Shown here: in pieces, positions 45,050-57,881 of the stretch
Numbering within the stretch: position 1 is the stretch's first letter
How the letters are laid out: each line of letters begins with the position of its first letter
From: Gymnopus androsaceus JB14
Taxonomy: Eukaryota; Basidiomycota; Agaricomycetes; Agaricales; Omphalotaceae
Length of the DNA: 64,000 nt
Direction of reading: 5' to 3'
NCBI GenBank assembly: GCA_009733575.1
Contig: ML769525.1
Span: 1-64,000 of the forward strand
Position numbers and translations under genes: made by a program
Notes under the pieces: generated by a model
Databases searched by the model: none
The model's input: the letters and a program-made list of their open reading frames with translations, nothing else
What the model was told of the DNA's origin: nothing

Positions 45050-45660
45050 TATAAATAGCAAGGTTGTAAGCATTAAGCTTTTCAGCTATAGCAGGTATAT
45101 CTGTCAGTATGAACATTGGGACAGCAAGGGATAGACTTGACAATGCTAGTATACTCCTCAAAGAATCCTGCACATGCTTCATTGGAGGCTGATTACTCCC
45201 AATCAATGTGCCCAATATTGTTGTAGTCATCCTCTTCATCTTCATCATCTCCATCAGCTATATCTTCCAGTATTGGTATGGGCCATGGCTCCTTCTTCTC
45301 CATCCTCCAAATCTATGTGAGGCTCCCAAACATCACCAAAAAGCTGCTTAACATAAGCTCACTGGTCATGAATACCCAGGTCTTTGAGGTTGGCATCAAA
45401 GCCATCTAGCAAGGGAGCAGGGAAATCATTTGCATGATTGTATCCAGTGACCAGTCCAAATTGTTCAAGACCATCAACATCCATAGGCAAAGGCTCCCAA
45501 GTGATCCCTACAGACTCTTCAGATCCAGATTCAGACTTGGAAGAGCTTTCATCACTATCTTCTGACTCAGATCCAACAGCTGCTATAGGAACATGGAATG
45601 GTACAGCTGGAGGTACTGGCTGAGGAACAAATGAAGAGCAATGGCAGGTACGTTCATGAG
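45050..45660 (-). pseudogene. Unidentified broken frame with acidic, transposon-like sequence
   Basis: The minus strand reads FVPQPVPPAVPFHVPIAAVG, an ESEDSDESSS acidic run, ITWEPLPMDVDGLEQFGLVT, then NDFPAPLLDGFDANLKDLGI, a TGA, and AYVKQLFGDVWEPHIDLEDG. After a frame change it reads EDIADGDDEDEEDDYNNIGH. The in-frame stop and shift show decay. No family recognised; it lies just inside a CATCAG-type end (46303), so it may be coding residue of a larger member of that family. Confidence 0.35.
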
Positions 45661-46020
45661 CCAGTGTTGTATGTTTTTGACAGTTAACATACTACACTCA
45701 GCTTGGTGTGTTCCTTTTGGACTAGTCAGCGGGCATGGAGAATAGAGAATGATAGCATGTTGAAACAAGAGATACCAACAGACAGTAATGTTAACTACCA
45801 TAAATTAGTGACAGTCACAGCTTTGTCACTAGATCTTAACCAAACCCATACTTGCTCACTCCCATGGCTGATAGTCAGCTTGAAGACCAGACAAACCAAA
45901 CACAGCCTGGAGTTAAAAAGCATGGCTGACCAAAAAAATCCAAGACCAAGCAAATTGCAGCATCTAGCAACAATGGTGATGCAGCAACAGTACAGAACCT
46001 GCTGTCACATTAAGTATAAA

Positions 46021-46303
46021 GACAGGTGAATAATGAGATGACTAAGATGTTTTTTTAGATACCACTACTTATGATAGGCACTCTCAGGCTACCTCAGGTT
46101 GCTCAGGCTTTCTCAGGTTTACTCAGGCTTGCTCAGGTTAGCTCAGGCTACCTCAGGTTGACATAGGTTACCTATAACTACCTGAAAAGGTAAAGGAAAA
46201 GGGGATAAACCTGGATGACCTGGGCAGCCTAGGTGACCTAGGGGACCTAGGCACCCAAAGGAAAGGCTTTGATAACCCAGGGCCCAGACCATTTTTGCTG
46301 ATG
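46021..46303. mobile_element. Partial inverted copy of the 1.5 kb CATCAG element
   Basis: The reverse complement starts CATCAGCAAAAATGGTCTGG and follows the first ~280 nt of the element at 17542 (CCTGAG arm words, TATCATAAGTAGTGGTA, TCATCTCATTATTCACC). The homology then ends, so only one end is seen. Confidence 0.65.
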
Positions 46304-46673
46304 TAGATGACTCAAAGGATAACATCCTTTGACCAGTGTTAGATGTATTCATGGATGATGGAAGAGTTGCAAATTCTTCCAAATTTACTCAGATTGACTC
46401 TCTCTCCCAAAGAATCTCCCAAATACATGGCACTATGATGAGTTAGATTTGTGCTAGGTATGCAAACCGACCAAATAACAATCACCCCAATCAGATTCAA
46501 TCCAAAAGGTTTAATTTAATGCGAGGAAGGAGGTTGTCAAAGGTTCCCTCGACTACTAATTTATTCGAAGAGAAAAGCACTTGACAGTGGCACAGACAGT
46601 GCGAATGAACAAGGTTTATATTTGGAGGGAGGTTTTGAAAAGCTACAACAACGCACTGAACTAATCAAGGGGA

Positions 46674-46915
46674 AAGCAAACACCAAAGCACAGGTCAAGT
46701 ATGCCAACTCAAGAAAACAACTTTGCATATCTGCACAAACACCAAGGCACGGGTCAAGTATGCTGACTCAACAAACAACTTTGCATATCTGCACAAACAC
46801 CAAGGCACAGGTCAAGTATGCTGACTCAACAAGCAACTTTGCATATCTGAGGTGAAATACCCAAGCACAGGTCAAGTACACCGACTCAACAAATGACTTA
46901 GCATATCTCGGGAGC
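46674..46915. repeat. Minisatellite of about 58 bp units
   Basis: Four units containing CACAGGTCAAGTATGC.GACTCAACAA.CAACTTTGCATATCT. Copy 1 (14289-14395) has only two comparable units. Confidence 0.75.
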
Positions 46916-47809
46916 CTTTACATTGCCGCACAATGATACTCCAACTCTCAGGGGATCCTGCGAGTTACCTAACAAGCTTATACAACCGCGCCACACAATT
47001 CACTTGAGTAGGCATTTTTTAACACACTCAGTGAAGAGCGGGCAATAACACTCTGAGGAGCTTCCTCCATAAAACTAGACCAAGCTGACACTTGGGTCCA
47101 AGACCTTCCTAATCAACAATGGGCTCATTGAGGTGTGCACATTAGGCTCCACCTGTGGTCCTAAGACTGATGTGACCTCTGTTCGGGATGAAAACCAGGA
47201 ATGCTTGATTTAATAGCTGGGAAGTAGAATGAATTGCCTCAGTATTATTGAGCTTACAAGAAGGCCACCCATTTCAAAGGTTGTAGAGGACAATGCAGAC
47301 ACGTCTGAGCATGTACAAATCACTACAGGTCCTAAGATAGAACTGTGTTTCAGGTATCAAGTCTAACTTGTTATTCCAAGATAGAATAGCTACCCTTATA
47401 TACTGAGCAAGATATAATAAAATAGGAAAATGAGAGAAACTGAGCGAGATAGGATAAAACAGAGTAAGTAAATAGGAAAAGATAAAATAATGTCCATATA
47501 TGTATGCGTGTGTACTATGGTTTTGCCTCGATGTTCCCCTGCCTCATTTGTTTGTCTTTCCTTGATTGGGTTGACTTTTGGTAGTTTTGGTCTGAATTGA
47601 CTCGAGTCATTTGCCTTTTTACAAGGCTCGCCAGTTCCTTTAGCAGAACAGCCCTTGGAAGTATTTCCATGTTTTCCTTGCCAATGGGAGACTAGTTATT
47701 ATTGCTAGTTCCGCGCGGTCTCGAGTCTAGATGCCTGGTAGCATATGGATCTTGGTAGAACACTAAGGCTCAGATAGAAATGCTCCTTGGTCCTTCCGTG
47801 CTCTAGAAG

Positions 47810-48392
47810 TGGTGGTGGGAATCTACACTGACCAGCGTTTATTTGATTGATTGCACCACCACATTTTTGCCTCACAAAAGATGTCCGCTTTTGTAACACG
47901 TTTTTTGCCTACCTGAAAAATTTGAGTAGGCTCAGGACTTCATGTATCAGGTAGTGGTCAGATGGATTTTTGCAGTTCGCAGTTTGAAGAGAGATATAAT
48001 GAAAGGTCAAATCTCAAGATTCCGTCTGACCATTCCCTCCGTTATGCACTTACATATCCAGAAATGCAAAAAAAAAAAAAAAAAAAAAAAAGTAGCCAAA
48101 TCACTATTTTGAAGTTGAATAAAGGCGAAATATTTTTCCATGTAAGAATGATCAAAAGGCATGTCATTGAGCACCCAATAGCTAGAACATGATATAAAAC
48201 ACTTTATAATCATTGAACTACTTGCAAGATATGTACAGAATTGTAATATAGATAAAATCTGATAAAATAGACCATCCAATGCTGTAGCTTGAGAACAATG
48301 CATTTGAGCGCTGGACAGATCAGGAAACAAAATTTGAGGTGGCAGTGTTGATTAGTCAGGTACGCACTGGTCAGTGTGGATGCCCACCACTA
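47810..48392. mobile_element. 583 bp hAT-type insertion inside repeat copy 2
   Basis: Absent from copy 1 (empty site GCTCTAGAAGTAGCTAC). Ends TGGTGGTGGGAATCTACACT and CTGGTCAGTGTGGATGCCCA are inverted; CTAGAAG (47803-47809, 48393-48399) is duplicated. The TAGTGGTGGGCA-like terminus fits hAT. Interior has an A23-24 tract at 48069-48092 and no transposase. Confidence 0.85.
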
Positions 48393-48949
48393 CTAGAAGT
48401 AGCTACAGCAAGTGGGTCATGTGGCTGCATTGGATTGCCGCGGCAATCTGCCTAGGTGCTTTCCAATGAGCGTCAACTTTTGAGGGCACCTGTTAAGGTA
48501 CTTCCTCATCTTGGTCCACCTTGCTTTGTTTAATAAACTTGAGTGTCATGTAGACTCCTTGGTTAGCTGATTGCAGAAGCAATGCCTCGTTAAGACTTCG
48601 ACCCACTTGGGTATATCCTTCAATGACCTAGCCTAGTATAACTGGTATGTGGGCTTGTTTATCTGCCTCAGTCAGCAACTTGTTATCCAACAAGCTTGCC
48701 TTGCTACACCATACCATGCATAGGACTTTGATCGAGGCGCATTCACAAAGTTGAGTATGGTACCATTGCACGTACCATTACTCTGCAACCTCTTGGGTAA
48801 AATAGGTCCTTGGTAGATTTTAACTATCAGCTCAGGCTCACTATAGTTCTCTTATTGACTGTGTTTTGTTACAAACAGAACCTAGGATTATTGGTTCTGC
48901 GCAGTTCTAGCCTTAGCCAAAAAATTGGCATATCATTGCACTATTTGCC

Positions 48950-50690
48950 AGTGCACTCAAGGTCTCACCAGGAAATATTTTTTGTTGGAATAAAGTCTAG
49001 AACAATGACATCAATCTGGTCTAATAGTAGTAAGCCCTAGCAAATGGGCAGGGGATAAATTCATAGGTATGATACTTTATATAGCTACTGTAGTGATAGG
49101 TTGAACTATCTAAGCTATCTCTACCAAGTGATAAGTAAGATACATTGTAAATAGGGTAGTATTGATTGACCGGCTTGTTTTGGGTTGTTCAACCCAAACA
49201 AGCAGGTCAATTGACAAGCTGCAATCTATCTCAGTTTTCTTTGCAACCCAGTTTCCATGACCATTATCTATAATACAAAACTATATATAATCTATACATT
49301 TTATAGTACATACAGCGGACAACTTGTAGACAAGCCGGTCAAGCCAGTCAATCAAAACTGTCCTTTTTATGATGTAGAGTCAAATATGGAAACAGCACAT
49401 CAAGTGCAGATATTGAATAAAAACGGAACCAGATAGAGTGTATGGCTCAATTGCCTGATATAGTTCTATCTCCAACATTTTTGAGGTGCTGTATTGGATG
49501 TACAAGGATTTTGAGGTACAGTGGGATAAACATTGCCAGGAAATTGGGGATAATCTTGACACCATGCACCAAGATGTCAGGAAAGAAATCCTTGGTGCAA
49601 GGTGAAATACGCGAAGCAAAGACTGGCTCACCTGAGACACATCTTCACAAGTGGTAATGCAGCAAACAGGTGATGAACAATCAGGACAATGTTTATGAAC
49701 ATATGATTTAATGAAAGGCATTATAGCAGGAAAACTTGAACAGATGGTTGAAGAGCTGAAGGCTGTTACATTTTAAATACCATTTTGATCACTTTGTTGG
49801 TCACATGTCACAGGGGCCTCCAACAAAATGAGGTGTCATGGTTTGTCCTGTGTCACAGCGGTCAGTGACAATCTTTTTTGGCCCACCAGGTGCCTAACCC
49901 AAATTTGTAGGAAATTTTTGTAAAATTTTGGTTTTGTCACAGTTCCCATTGATCCCAAACAAAATCTAAATTCGTTCAGTTGTTCACAGGTCACACCCCC
50001 AAGCAAAGTGCTCAAACTGGTACAGTAGTGTATATGTGCTTAGTGTCGCTCAATAGGTATCATTTTTTTTTGGTCTTTTTAGAATATATTTTGTTTCATT
50101 ATTGGCCTTTGTCACGTGGGCCTGGGACGGGGTCCTAAGCTAGCACTTTCTACAAGGATGACCTAGATTGCTACTTTTCCTCGTTCCTACTGCGGGATGC
50201 TCAGGTACAATTAGGAGCCACCTGGGTGGTAGAAGACTAGAGAGCAGTGCTGGTCTACCAGATAAGAATTGTTGAAATCAATTCTGCAGCTCCCCTGGCC
50301 CCAATCCGTTTCGGAAACCAGGCACAGCCGTATGATTGCACATTGACTCTTTCTATCCCAGGAAGCCATTGCACAAAATTTCTAGTTCTTTCCGAAGCGC
50401 ACGCAGCCATTGGTATCAGAGCATTAAGAGTTGGTCATGAGCTACACTAATTCGTGTTTCAGCCCCCCAAGCCCGGGGCTGCACAACCAAATTTGAACAT
50501 CTAGCACGCCAGCCCACTCCAGAGCCCTTAATCATCACCCTGCACACGTACGCATATCACTGATGTTGTTTCATTTCCTGTCAAATCCGATTTGCGTCTG
50601 GAATACCGCTGATCATGGAATATCAATAGGTAATTTAACAGTCTGCCACATGTAGTTAATCCGCCCACAACAAGCCCACAAATACTTAGC
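48950..50690. other. No gene recognised
   Basis: Frames at 49380-49721 and 49442-49657 overlap on opposite strands without a domain. Most sequence looks like old repeats. Confidence 0.4.
49166..49342. mobile_element. Small inverted-repeat element (TTGACCGGCTTGT ends)
   Basis: TTGACCGGCTTGTTTTG on the left and GACAAGCCGGTCAA on the right are inverted; the interior is AT-rich, about 180 nt. No target duplication resolved. Confidence 0.45.
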
Positions 50691-50708
50691 ATAATTCAGT
50701 GGAGGGCC

Positions 50709-50716
50709 TATATAAA
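50709..50716 (+). promoter_or_regulatory. TATA box upstream of the decayed seven-helix gene
   Basis: TATATAAA 44 nt before the ATG at 50760; promoter layout kept although the coding region is broken. Confidence 0.45.
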
Positions 50717-50759
50717 CGACATCTGAACCTGCCAACTCTTCAGCCTTTTTTCACATACC

Positions 50760-52120
50760 ATGACATTGGATGAGTCGCAGGAGATCGTGTTTGCTGGGGC
50801 CATATTCTTTGAGAATATTTCTGAAATGATATTCCTCTGTGCACTGAATGGTACAAACTTTCTCTCAGTATTTCGATGCACTCTTAGACTTACTTCCCTT
50901 CCTTTAGGGGTGTATACGCTAGCTTTTGCGATCAGCATATATATCCTACTGTGTGTTGGCGTATGATGATTTTCTTGGCTTAATCTCATCGGATTGAAGG
51001 CAAAGGAAGAGCAAGAGCTTGCCACATAAAGCCTTGACAGTACTCATACTGGCAGGATTTGCAATGTCAATCATATATAGCTGGTCAACTATCGCATACA
51101 ATCTGTTGCTTGCCAAGTTTGGTTTGGTAGTTTCACTTCCAGGAGGTATCTTGGTACAGGATAATGCTGGCAATCTTAAGTCCCTTACGGCTGTCATTTT
51201 AGAAGATTGGGCAGGGATTTTGATTGTGAGTTTTGTCTAAATTGAGCTCTAAATTGTCTTCATGAAAACTAATGTTTTATTTATTTTCCACTCAGTTCTT
51301 AATAGCTGATACAGTGATTCTTTGGAGAGCTTGGGCTGTTTGGCCAGACAGTGGCTTGATCAAATGGACATTGTTGTTTATCCTGTTGTTGGACATTGGT
51401 AATTTTTTTGCTAGTGTTTCTTGACATACGCCCTAGCACTGGTGGATGCAACTATTTAGGTGTCAATATTGCCGATATAACTGTCAACACAAGAGTATTT
51501 GTCAATTCAGTACTCAGAACAAATACTGTAACCCTGGATTGGCTCAGTGTCATACTGAACTTCACAGGCAAATCTTGTGGGAACACTTTTCATTGCTTAT
51601 CGGGCATGGTAATGCTTGAATTGACCGTGACTCTCCACTCATTTATTCTCTATATCCTTTTCAGGAAACATCATCGATCAGTGAAAGGAATATCAAAGAA
51701 GAGAACACATGCAGAATCAATACTCCTGCTCATCATTGAGTCTGGGGCAATTTATGGGCTAGTCCAGGTCTGTTCTCTGATTTACCATACAGAAACACCT
51801 ACATTCATGATTACTTGTATGAAAAGATATGCAACATCGTTATTGAAGCGCTGGACGTGCAAGCTACCGAGCTTTGAGCCATTGAAAATGCCACCAAATT
51901 CCTTGAATTTTTTTATGTATACAGTGCTGTAAGTGTTTTTCAAACACCATCCCAGTATTTCACAGCTGACAAGGATTTTTACTTTAATTTTCAGCTCATG
52001 AATCCGGTTGCTCTGGTTTTACTTATTCAAACAGGAAAGACATATGAGCACAGTGTTCATCTGGAAGATATGCCTTCCATACCAGAAACTCAAGAGACTG
52101 TGAGCTCCAAAGTTATATAG
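50760..52120 (+). pseudogene. Seven-helix membrane protein paralogue, decaying
   Basis: Follows the exon pattern of the gene at 41008: MTLDESQEIVFAGAIFF, VYTLAFAISIYILL, KALTVLILAGFAMSIIY, FLIADTVILWRAWAVWPDSG, ESILLLIIESGAIYGLVQ and LMNPVALVLLIQTGKTYEHS, then a stop at 52118-52120. Two defects are visible. The helix-5 region reads DWLSVILNF in one frame and SQANLVGTLFIAYRAW in another, a shift at about 51560. Downstream a TGA interrupts VQATEL/AIENATKFLEFFYVYSA at about 51880. If no unusual splicing bypasses both, the product is non-functional. Confidence 0.65.
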
Positions 52121-53165
52121 ACCAAATCAAAATCTTTGTCCTAGGTTATCAATGTACTATTAGTTATATTTTATGGCTTAACATTCTCACTCCACGGGAT
52201 TGAATAAATGGAGGCCAGAATTATTTCAGGAAAATAGTTTGTAAATAATGAAGTTTTCTGCCACAGATTCCCACTGAAAAAGAATACAAATTCCACCCAA
52301 AAAATATAAAGAAAAAAAGTATCTTTTCCGTATATAATCCCAGCCGAAAAACTCTGTGAAATCTAATCAGCATTTCACTGGGAAAAAAAGGTCAATTTTG
52401 CTGGGTAAATTGCCTCAATTCCTTTTGAAAAAGGAAACAAAATTAATAGTCTTTTCCATGTGTAAAAGGTCTTGTAAGCTGTGTTTTTTCCTGATCAAAA
52501 TCTTTGTTTTATTCTGCCATCAACATGCGGTACCCAGTTACTGCCAGTTACTGCCCTGTTGCTGACCAGTTGCAGGGTCTAAGCAAGCTAGATGCTCAGA
52601 AACTTAGATGAATTTCATTGCTCAGTGACAGGAACCACTTTTGACTTCGCATTAGTTAGAGCATATTTACAGTATCATGTATGGCCACTAAAATTTCCTA
52701 ATCAAAATAAGTCTACAATGGGTGGCTAAACATCTGAGCTTTTGTAAGGCCTCCTGGCTGTGAGGCTAAGAGGCAGGAGAGGCAGGTATGCAGACAGAAA
52801 TATAGCAGAAGCTGGATACCAGCTAAGAGCCTTCAAATTCCACCAAACATCAACACAACCCAATCTATTGAGTAGAGCAATGTATGTGGCAGGAAGAAGA
52901 ACTAAGCACTGGAATGACAGTTAAGCTGTCAGTGAATCTATAGCCATTACACTCTCCCCCACTAGACCAAACTGTGGTCTACCAAAAAAACCAGGGAGTA
53001 AGGAAAAAAACCTTTTGTGAATTCATCCCAACATCAACATCAACAAAATGAAGGAATGAGAAAGAGGTAAAAAGGGCATGCATAGAAAGCATGGTGAGAA
53101 GAACTTTGCTACCCTTGAAAGGGTGGATCCAAACCAAACCTTCTAATCACACAGAGCCTTACTAG

Positions 53166-54883
53166 TAGGGTGCCGTGAATAATCGAATTTTTATTAACAT
53201 ATGTTAATTAACATAGTTATTAACATGTTAATAACATGTTAATCACATCAAGTGCCAGGACCCATGTTAATTTATGTTAATAATTCATGTAGCTTGTAGG
53301 GCCGCCCCTTCATAATTGGGTGAGCAAAGCAAACCCAATATTGGTTGAGGCCCCGGGAGATGCGTGTACAGCCACAGTAGCGTGAGAATAGCTGAGGTGT
53401 GAAGCGCCAATGTACACAGCCACAGTACTGTGTAGCCTGCTGGCCTGCAAAGCACTGTCCGATACTTTGCTCACCCATTCACGCAGTAGTGCCTTGCACT
53501 AATGCAAAACATATTTCCTGTTGCTTGTAGTGCTGCCGGTTCATAATTCAACTTGTAGCTTGTCCTGTAGCTTGTATATATATGGCCACCACTTCAACCT
53601 CTGTCAGTTGTGCACTATAGAATCCACTCAAAGCGGTAGCATGGAGCTCCCCCAAGCAACCCAAACCAAACTTCTGTATCTTCGGACATCCGAATGTCAC
53701 ATACCTCCATCACCTTCCCAAAAATCTTCACCAGGCAACTATCCATTCACGGACCCCTTGGGACAGAAGTCCGAGTATGAGTGGTGGTCGGAGTTAGCAT
53801 TGCATCCCCATCAGGAAAAGGGGGGAAAAACTTTCGGCACTTGCAGCTGGTTGTACAAGCTTGCACAACCCCAAAAAGCCCGAAAGTCCGCAACCTCGCA
53901 AGTCAACCTGTTTTTTCTGCAAGTGTCGGATTTTTCCATACGCGCCTACATCTTTTTCTGCACACAATGCTCATTCTTTCATACATACCATTCACTTGCT
54001 TTCAATAAAGAGGACAACTAATTCTTATACCAATATTTATTATTTTCTAGTACAATTTATTGCAAACGAGCCTCAGTTATTATCAAAAATTTACTTGCGA
54101 GCTTGCGTGCAAGTAAAAAAGCTTCCGCAAGTGCCGAAAGCTCGCAAGTTTTTTCCTCATTTGCTGATGCCAAGGCTCAAACACTTGCAGTAATTTCCAT
54201 TTCAAGTTGTTGGATCAATCATCACAAACTAATTTTTTTTCTAGTTTCTTGCAGTACATGCATTTTTGGCACTAACAAATTCTTGAAAAATTCGATGGCA
54301 GATGAGTGTACTTACAGGCTCGCGGCTTATGTATCACAACTCCACCCTTCGAAATGGTCAAAAAGTCGACACCGATGTTTCTGACTTGGCGGGTCCATCC
54401 AAGGTCCATTGCAATCTGGCAATAAAAGTAACAAGCCTGATAATGGCAAGAAGAATGAGGAGGGTGATGATGATCAAGCCATGCCAATTGACTTACTGGA
54501 TGTGGCCAAAGCTATGGAGAAGCCTCAAGATGATGATCCGCATATACCTGACCTAGTCTAGGATAATGGCATTGATCTAGACGACAGTCTTGCCTAAGGA
54601 CATGTCAGGCCCATCTTCAATCTTTGCAGGGGTTACAGTGGAAGGAATTCTAGGACAGTTACTACGAGCACAGAAGATGACGAGGACATCATTTGGGACT
54701 GCATCTGAATTATTCACGTTAAGATGTTAATAACATGTTAAAAATTCAATTTTTCACTTGCTAATTCACATTTTCACCCGGATGTTAATCAGTGGTTATT
54801 AACTATGTTAAAAACACTCCTCAAAGGACTCGATGCTAATAACCATGTTAATAACATGGCCATGAATTATTCACGGCACCCTA
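53166..54883. mobile_element. hAT-type element, 1718 bp, nested
   Basis: Ends TAGGGTGCCGTGAATAAT and ATTATTCACGGCACCCTA are perfect 18 nt inverted repeats flanked by the exact 8 bp CTTACTAG (53158-53165, 54884-54891). The two ends are bordered by GTTAATAACATG repeats. Internal plus-strand frames (53521-54193; an acidic stretch with KPDNGKKNEEGDDDQAM at about 54430) are broken and were not identified as transposase. Confidence 0.9.
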
Positions 54884-54891
54884 CTTACTAG

Positions 54892-56030
54892 TGGGGTGAG
54901 TGACTCACAGGGTACATGGATCAAAGTGTCCTGGGGCCAGGCTATCCTTCTCCCTGGACACATGTAGATCTCCCCCAAGGTGTCTTCATATGCAGCAACA
55001 CATCATAGGATCCAGAGCTGTGAATATCACTCTTGTGGGGTGCAAGGGTGAAGTGGTGTTTGAAGGGAAGAGGAGAGGATGTGCCAGAAGGAGGGGACTA
55101 GCCTCCAGCACTGAGGGACTAGCAGGAAATGACTGCCAGTGATAAGGAGAGAAAGAAGGCTGCCAAATACCCATTTCTACTTAGCCTACCATCCATAGAT
55201 AGGTACCCACTGAAGGGCTCCAGAGCGAATCCAGAATACTGAGGGCAATGCCATGTGCCAAAGATAAAAGAGAGTAAGGAGGGGATGCTGAAGACATGCT
55301 ACAGTGAGCAGAACACATGGCTAGAGAAATGAATTGGCCAGGGTGATGAGGAGGAGGAGTTGTGGGAGGTGGGAAACAGTGATCAGGGAATATCTTGAGA
55401 ATGGAATGGATGAATTAGACGGGGGTGGCGGCGTTGGTGAGCGCGTAAAAAAACGCGTTCAAAACAAGTCCCGGGTCAAGAAATTCCGGTAAGAATTGAC
55501 CAAGATACAAAGAGTGGACTTTTGGGGGGAAGGGGAGGAATGAGGAGGCCATATCTCCGGAACGGCTCAACGAATTTACTGAGCGTAAAGTGCGTTGGAA
55601 AGCAGTGAATCAATGCTTGAAAATGACCCCAATACGTCCCAATTCCTTGGTGATAAGCTTCAGGGAGGAGTAACACCTCACCAAGGAAAATACCCCCAAC
55701 CAAAGCAGCCCCCTAACAAAAAGGGTTCCCAACTCCAAATAGACCTCCAGAGGACCCTGCTAGCAGCCAATGGTGATGTTTGCTGTGCTCAATAGCAAGT
55801 TTGGAAGAAGAAGTTAGGCGCTCTAAATGATGACAAAGCTCATCCTGGGGATCTGCTGAATAATCCAATTTGGCGCCTGCTGTGATTCTCTTTCCTCCAC
55901 AATCATGATGATGCTTGGGTCTTAGTACTGGAGTGTTGCAACTTCTTTCTGTGATGCACAATAAATTTTTTATTTATTGCTTTTCTTATAACAGTACAGC
56001 ACCACCGTTTAGGGCTCAGTCCTGGAGCAA
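54892..56030. other. Interior of the CACTA-like element, no gene recognised
   Basis: Short frames only. A stretch at about 55480-55660 reads SGLLGGKGRNEEAISPERLN in one plus-strand frame but ends quickly. No transposase motif seen. Confidence 0.4.
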
Positions 56031-56499
56031 TGGAATTCATCTAAGTTTCCGAGTGTCTAGCTTGCTTAGACCCTGCAACCGGCCAGCAACAGGGCAGTAA
56101 CTGGTGGTAACTGGGTACCATGTGTTGATGGCGGAATAAAACAAAGATTTCGATCGGGAAAGAACACAGCTTACAAGACCTTTTACATGCGGAAAAGACC
56201 ATGTTTTCCCAGCAGAAAAGACCATTAATTTTGTTTCCTTTTTCAAAAGGAATCAAGGCAATTTACCCAGCGAAATTGACCTTTTTTTCCCAGTGGAATA
56301 CTGATTAGATTTCACAGAGTTTTTTGGCTGGGATTATATATGGAAAAGATACTTTTTTTCTTTATATTTTTTAGGGCAGGATTTGCATTCTTTTTGGTGG
56401 GAATCTGTGGCGGAAAACTTTATTATTTACAAACTATTTTCCTGAAATAATTCCGGCCTCCATTTATTCAATCCCGCGGAGTGTCTGGTTTCAATTCCT

Positions 56500-57870
56500 C
56501 CAATAAAATTATTATCTCTCTAGGCTGAATTGACAATCATAATGCTTTACCATAGCAAAGTAATTTCTCCTAAAGTTCAGTTTTGTTTGTGATTGGAGTT
56601 AAAGGATTGGGAGCTTACAGACCATGGCACAGTGCACCCAGAAAGCCATTTACAGATACTCTATTGCTTCTTTTTCTTTGTTAGAATTGTTGGTTTGGCT
56701 GGTCTGATGATGAAATTTAACGCTTTTGACATACTGGTTTTGAATTTAGATTATTATCCCGGCCGCCACATAAAACGACCATCGTCGAGAGCTATGGATC
56801 TCTTTGAAAGAGCTGCAATTCTCTGAGTATACCATATTGGAGGGCGGTGGTAGATGCATCTAAGCAGGCAACATATACGAACTCTGCGAGGGATGGTCGT
56901 TAGAAGGGTTGTCTACGGTTGTCGAACTAATTTACTGTACAGCATTTTGACAGCATTGCAGATCAAATTCAAAACAGTGAGAATCATCGTCATATCCATC
57001 TGTATTCTCCGAGACAAAAATAGCCCCAACCAGGTCCCACTAATATCTACGAGGATCATCCGCAACAATGATTTGCAACTAAAATCAAAGAGACATCAGC
57101 GAGTCAACGAAGACAAGAACAGGCCACTTTCATACATCGGGCCCACCATCCCATTGCAGAATCCAAGAGAAGAGATGATGACAAGGACATTTCCCTTGAC
57201 TACTTCCCAGCTTGAACACTGGTCCTACTCGATCGAACACCCCTCATTATCGTTACGCGAATCTGACAATCACACCCAAGGCCCACATTTGACAGTCTCG
57301 AGCTTTGAGAAATACCGGTGAACAACCTGAGCCTGAGAGGTCGACGCAGACGCAGCACATCGTGGCCCGGAACTGGCCTTGTGTATGTTCAAACAAAGCA
57401 AGTGATAGTGGCCTTGAATCCAAACGGAGGTTGAAGCGGACAGTATCACGTAGCAGACCAATATCCTTTTCGTTGAGTTGCCTGGAGGATATCATATGTA
57501 CACTTCGGATATTTTTTGACAGTAAAAAATCTCAAAAACTATGAAATGAAAAAAAAGCTTTCACTAATGACAAAGGCAGCGAAAGCATTATGGATGCACA
57601 TGTGTACTGCCAGTCGTCTACCCCTTCATATGCCCCAGCTCTCTGACGCTAGCCCAAGGTCCCGTAACAGGGCAGCCCTAAATTTGCATATTAAATCAGT
57701 CTTGCATATAGCGAAAGGAAGGACTGACCTGCAAGAGAGCAGCCTCTTGCATAACTTGTTCATGGCCCTCTGGATTCCAGAGAACGATTAGTGGGTTTTT
57801 TCAGTGACGAAGCTGCCTGAACCTACCTTTCTTGAATTGTGTTGGACCCTGAACAAAAAAGAGACCAATG
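56500..57870. other. No confident gene
   Basis: Minus-strand frames at 57495-57253 and a hydrophobic stretch ILVDISGTWLGLFLSRRIQM near 57050-56960 hint at a decayed membrane protein, but no model could be assembled. Plus-strand frames at 56854-57321 and 57516-57791 show no domain. Confidence 0.35.
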
Positions 57871-57881
57871 AGGACACGTTA

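Larger units (their letters stand above)
46436..48937 (+). repeat. 1.8 kb long repeat, copy 2, with insertion
   Basis: Same orientation as 14030-15847, similarity high throughout (for example GAGGAAGGAGGTTGTC, AACTTGTTATTCC). It differs by an expanded minisatellite at 46674-46915 and by the 583 bp insertion at 47810-48392. GCACTA occurs immediately before (46430-46435) and immediately after (48938-48943), suggesting a 6 nt duplication, though copy 1 suggests a slightly different right border. Confidence 0.7.
52188..56483. mobile_element. CACTA-like element, 4.3 kb, about 430 bp inverted ends
   Basis: 52188-52615 and 56040-56483 are inverted copies (begin CACTCCACGGGATTGAATAA, end CCGCGGAGTG). 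The flanks TCT (52185-52187 and 56484-56486) are a 3 nt duplication. CACT ends with 2-3 nt duplication suggest the CACTA/EnSpm/Plavaka group; the unusually long inverted ends are not typical. The interior has no recognised transposase, only fragments, and hosts a hAT-type element at 53166-54883. Confidence 0.75.

Noticed and set aside
46622..46855. 77-codon frame with repeated HGSSxLTQQTT-like units
   Set aside because: Translation of the 58 bp minisatellite in the long repeat, not a gene.
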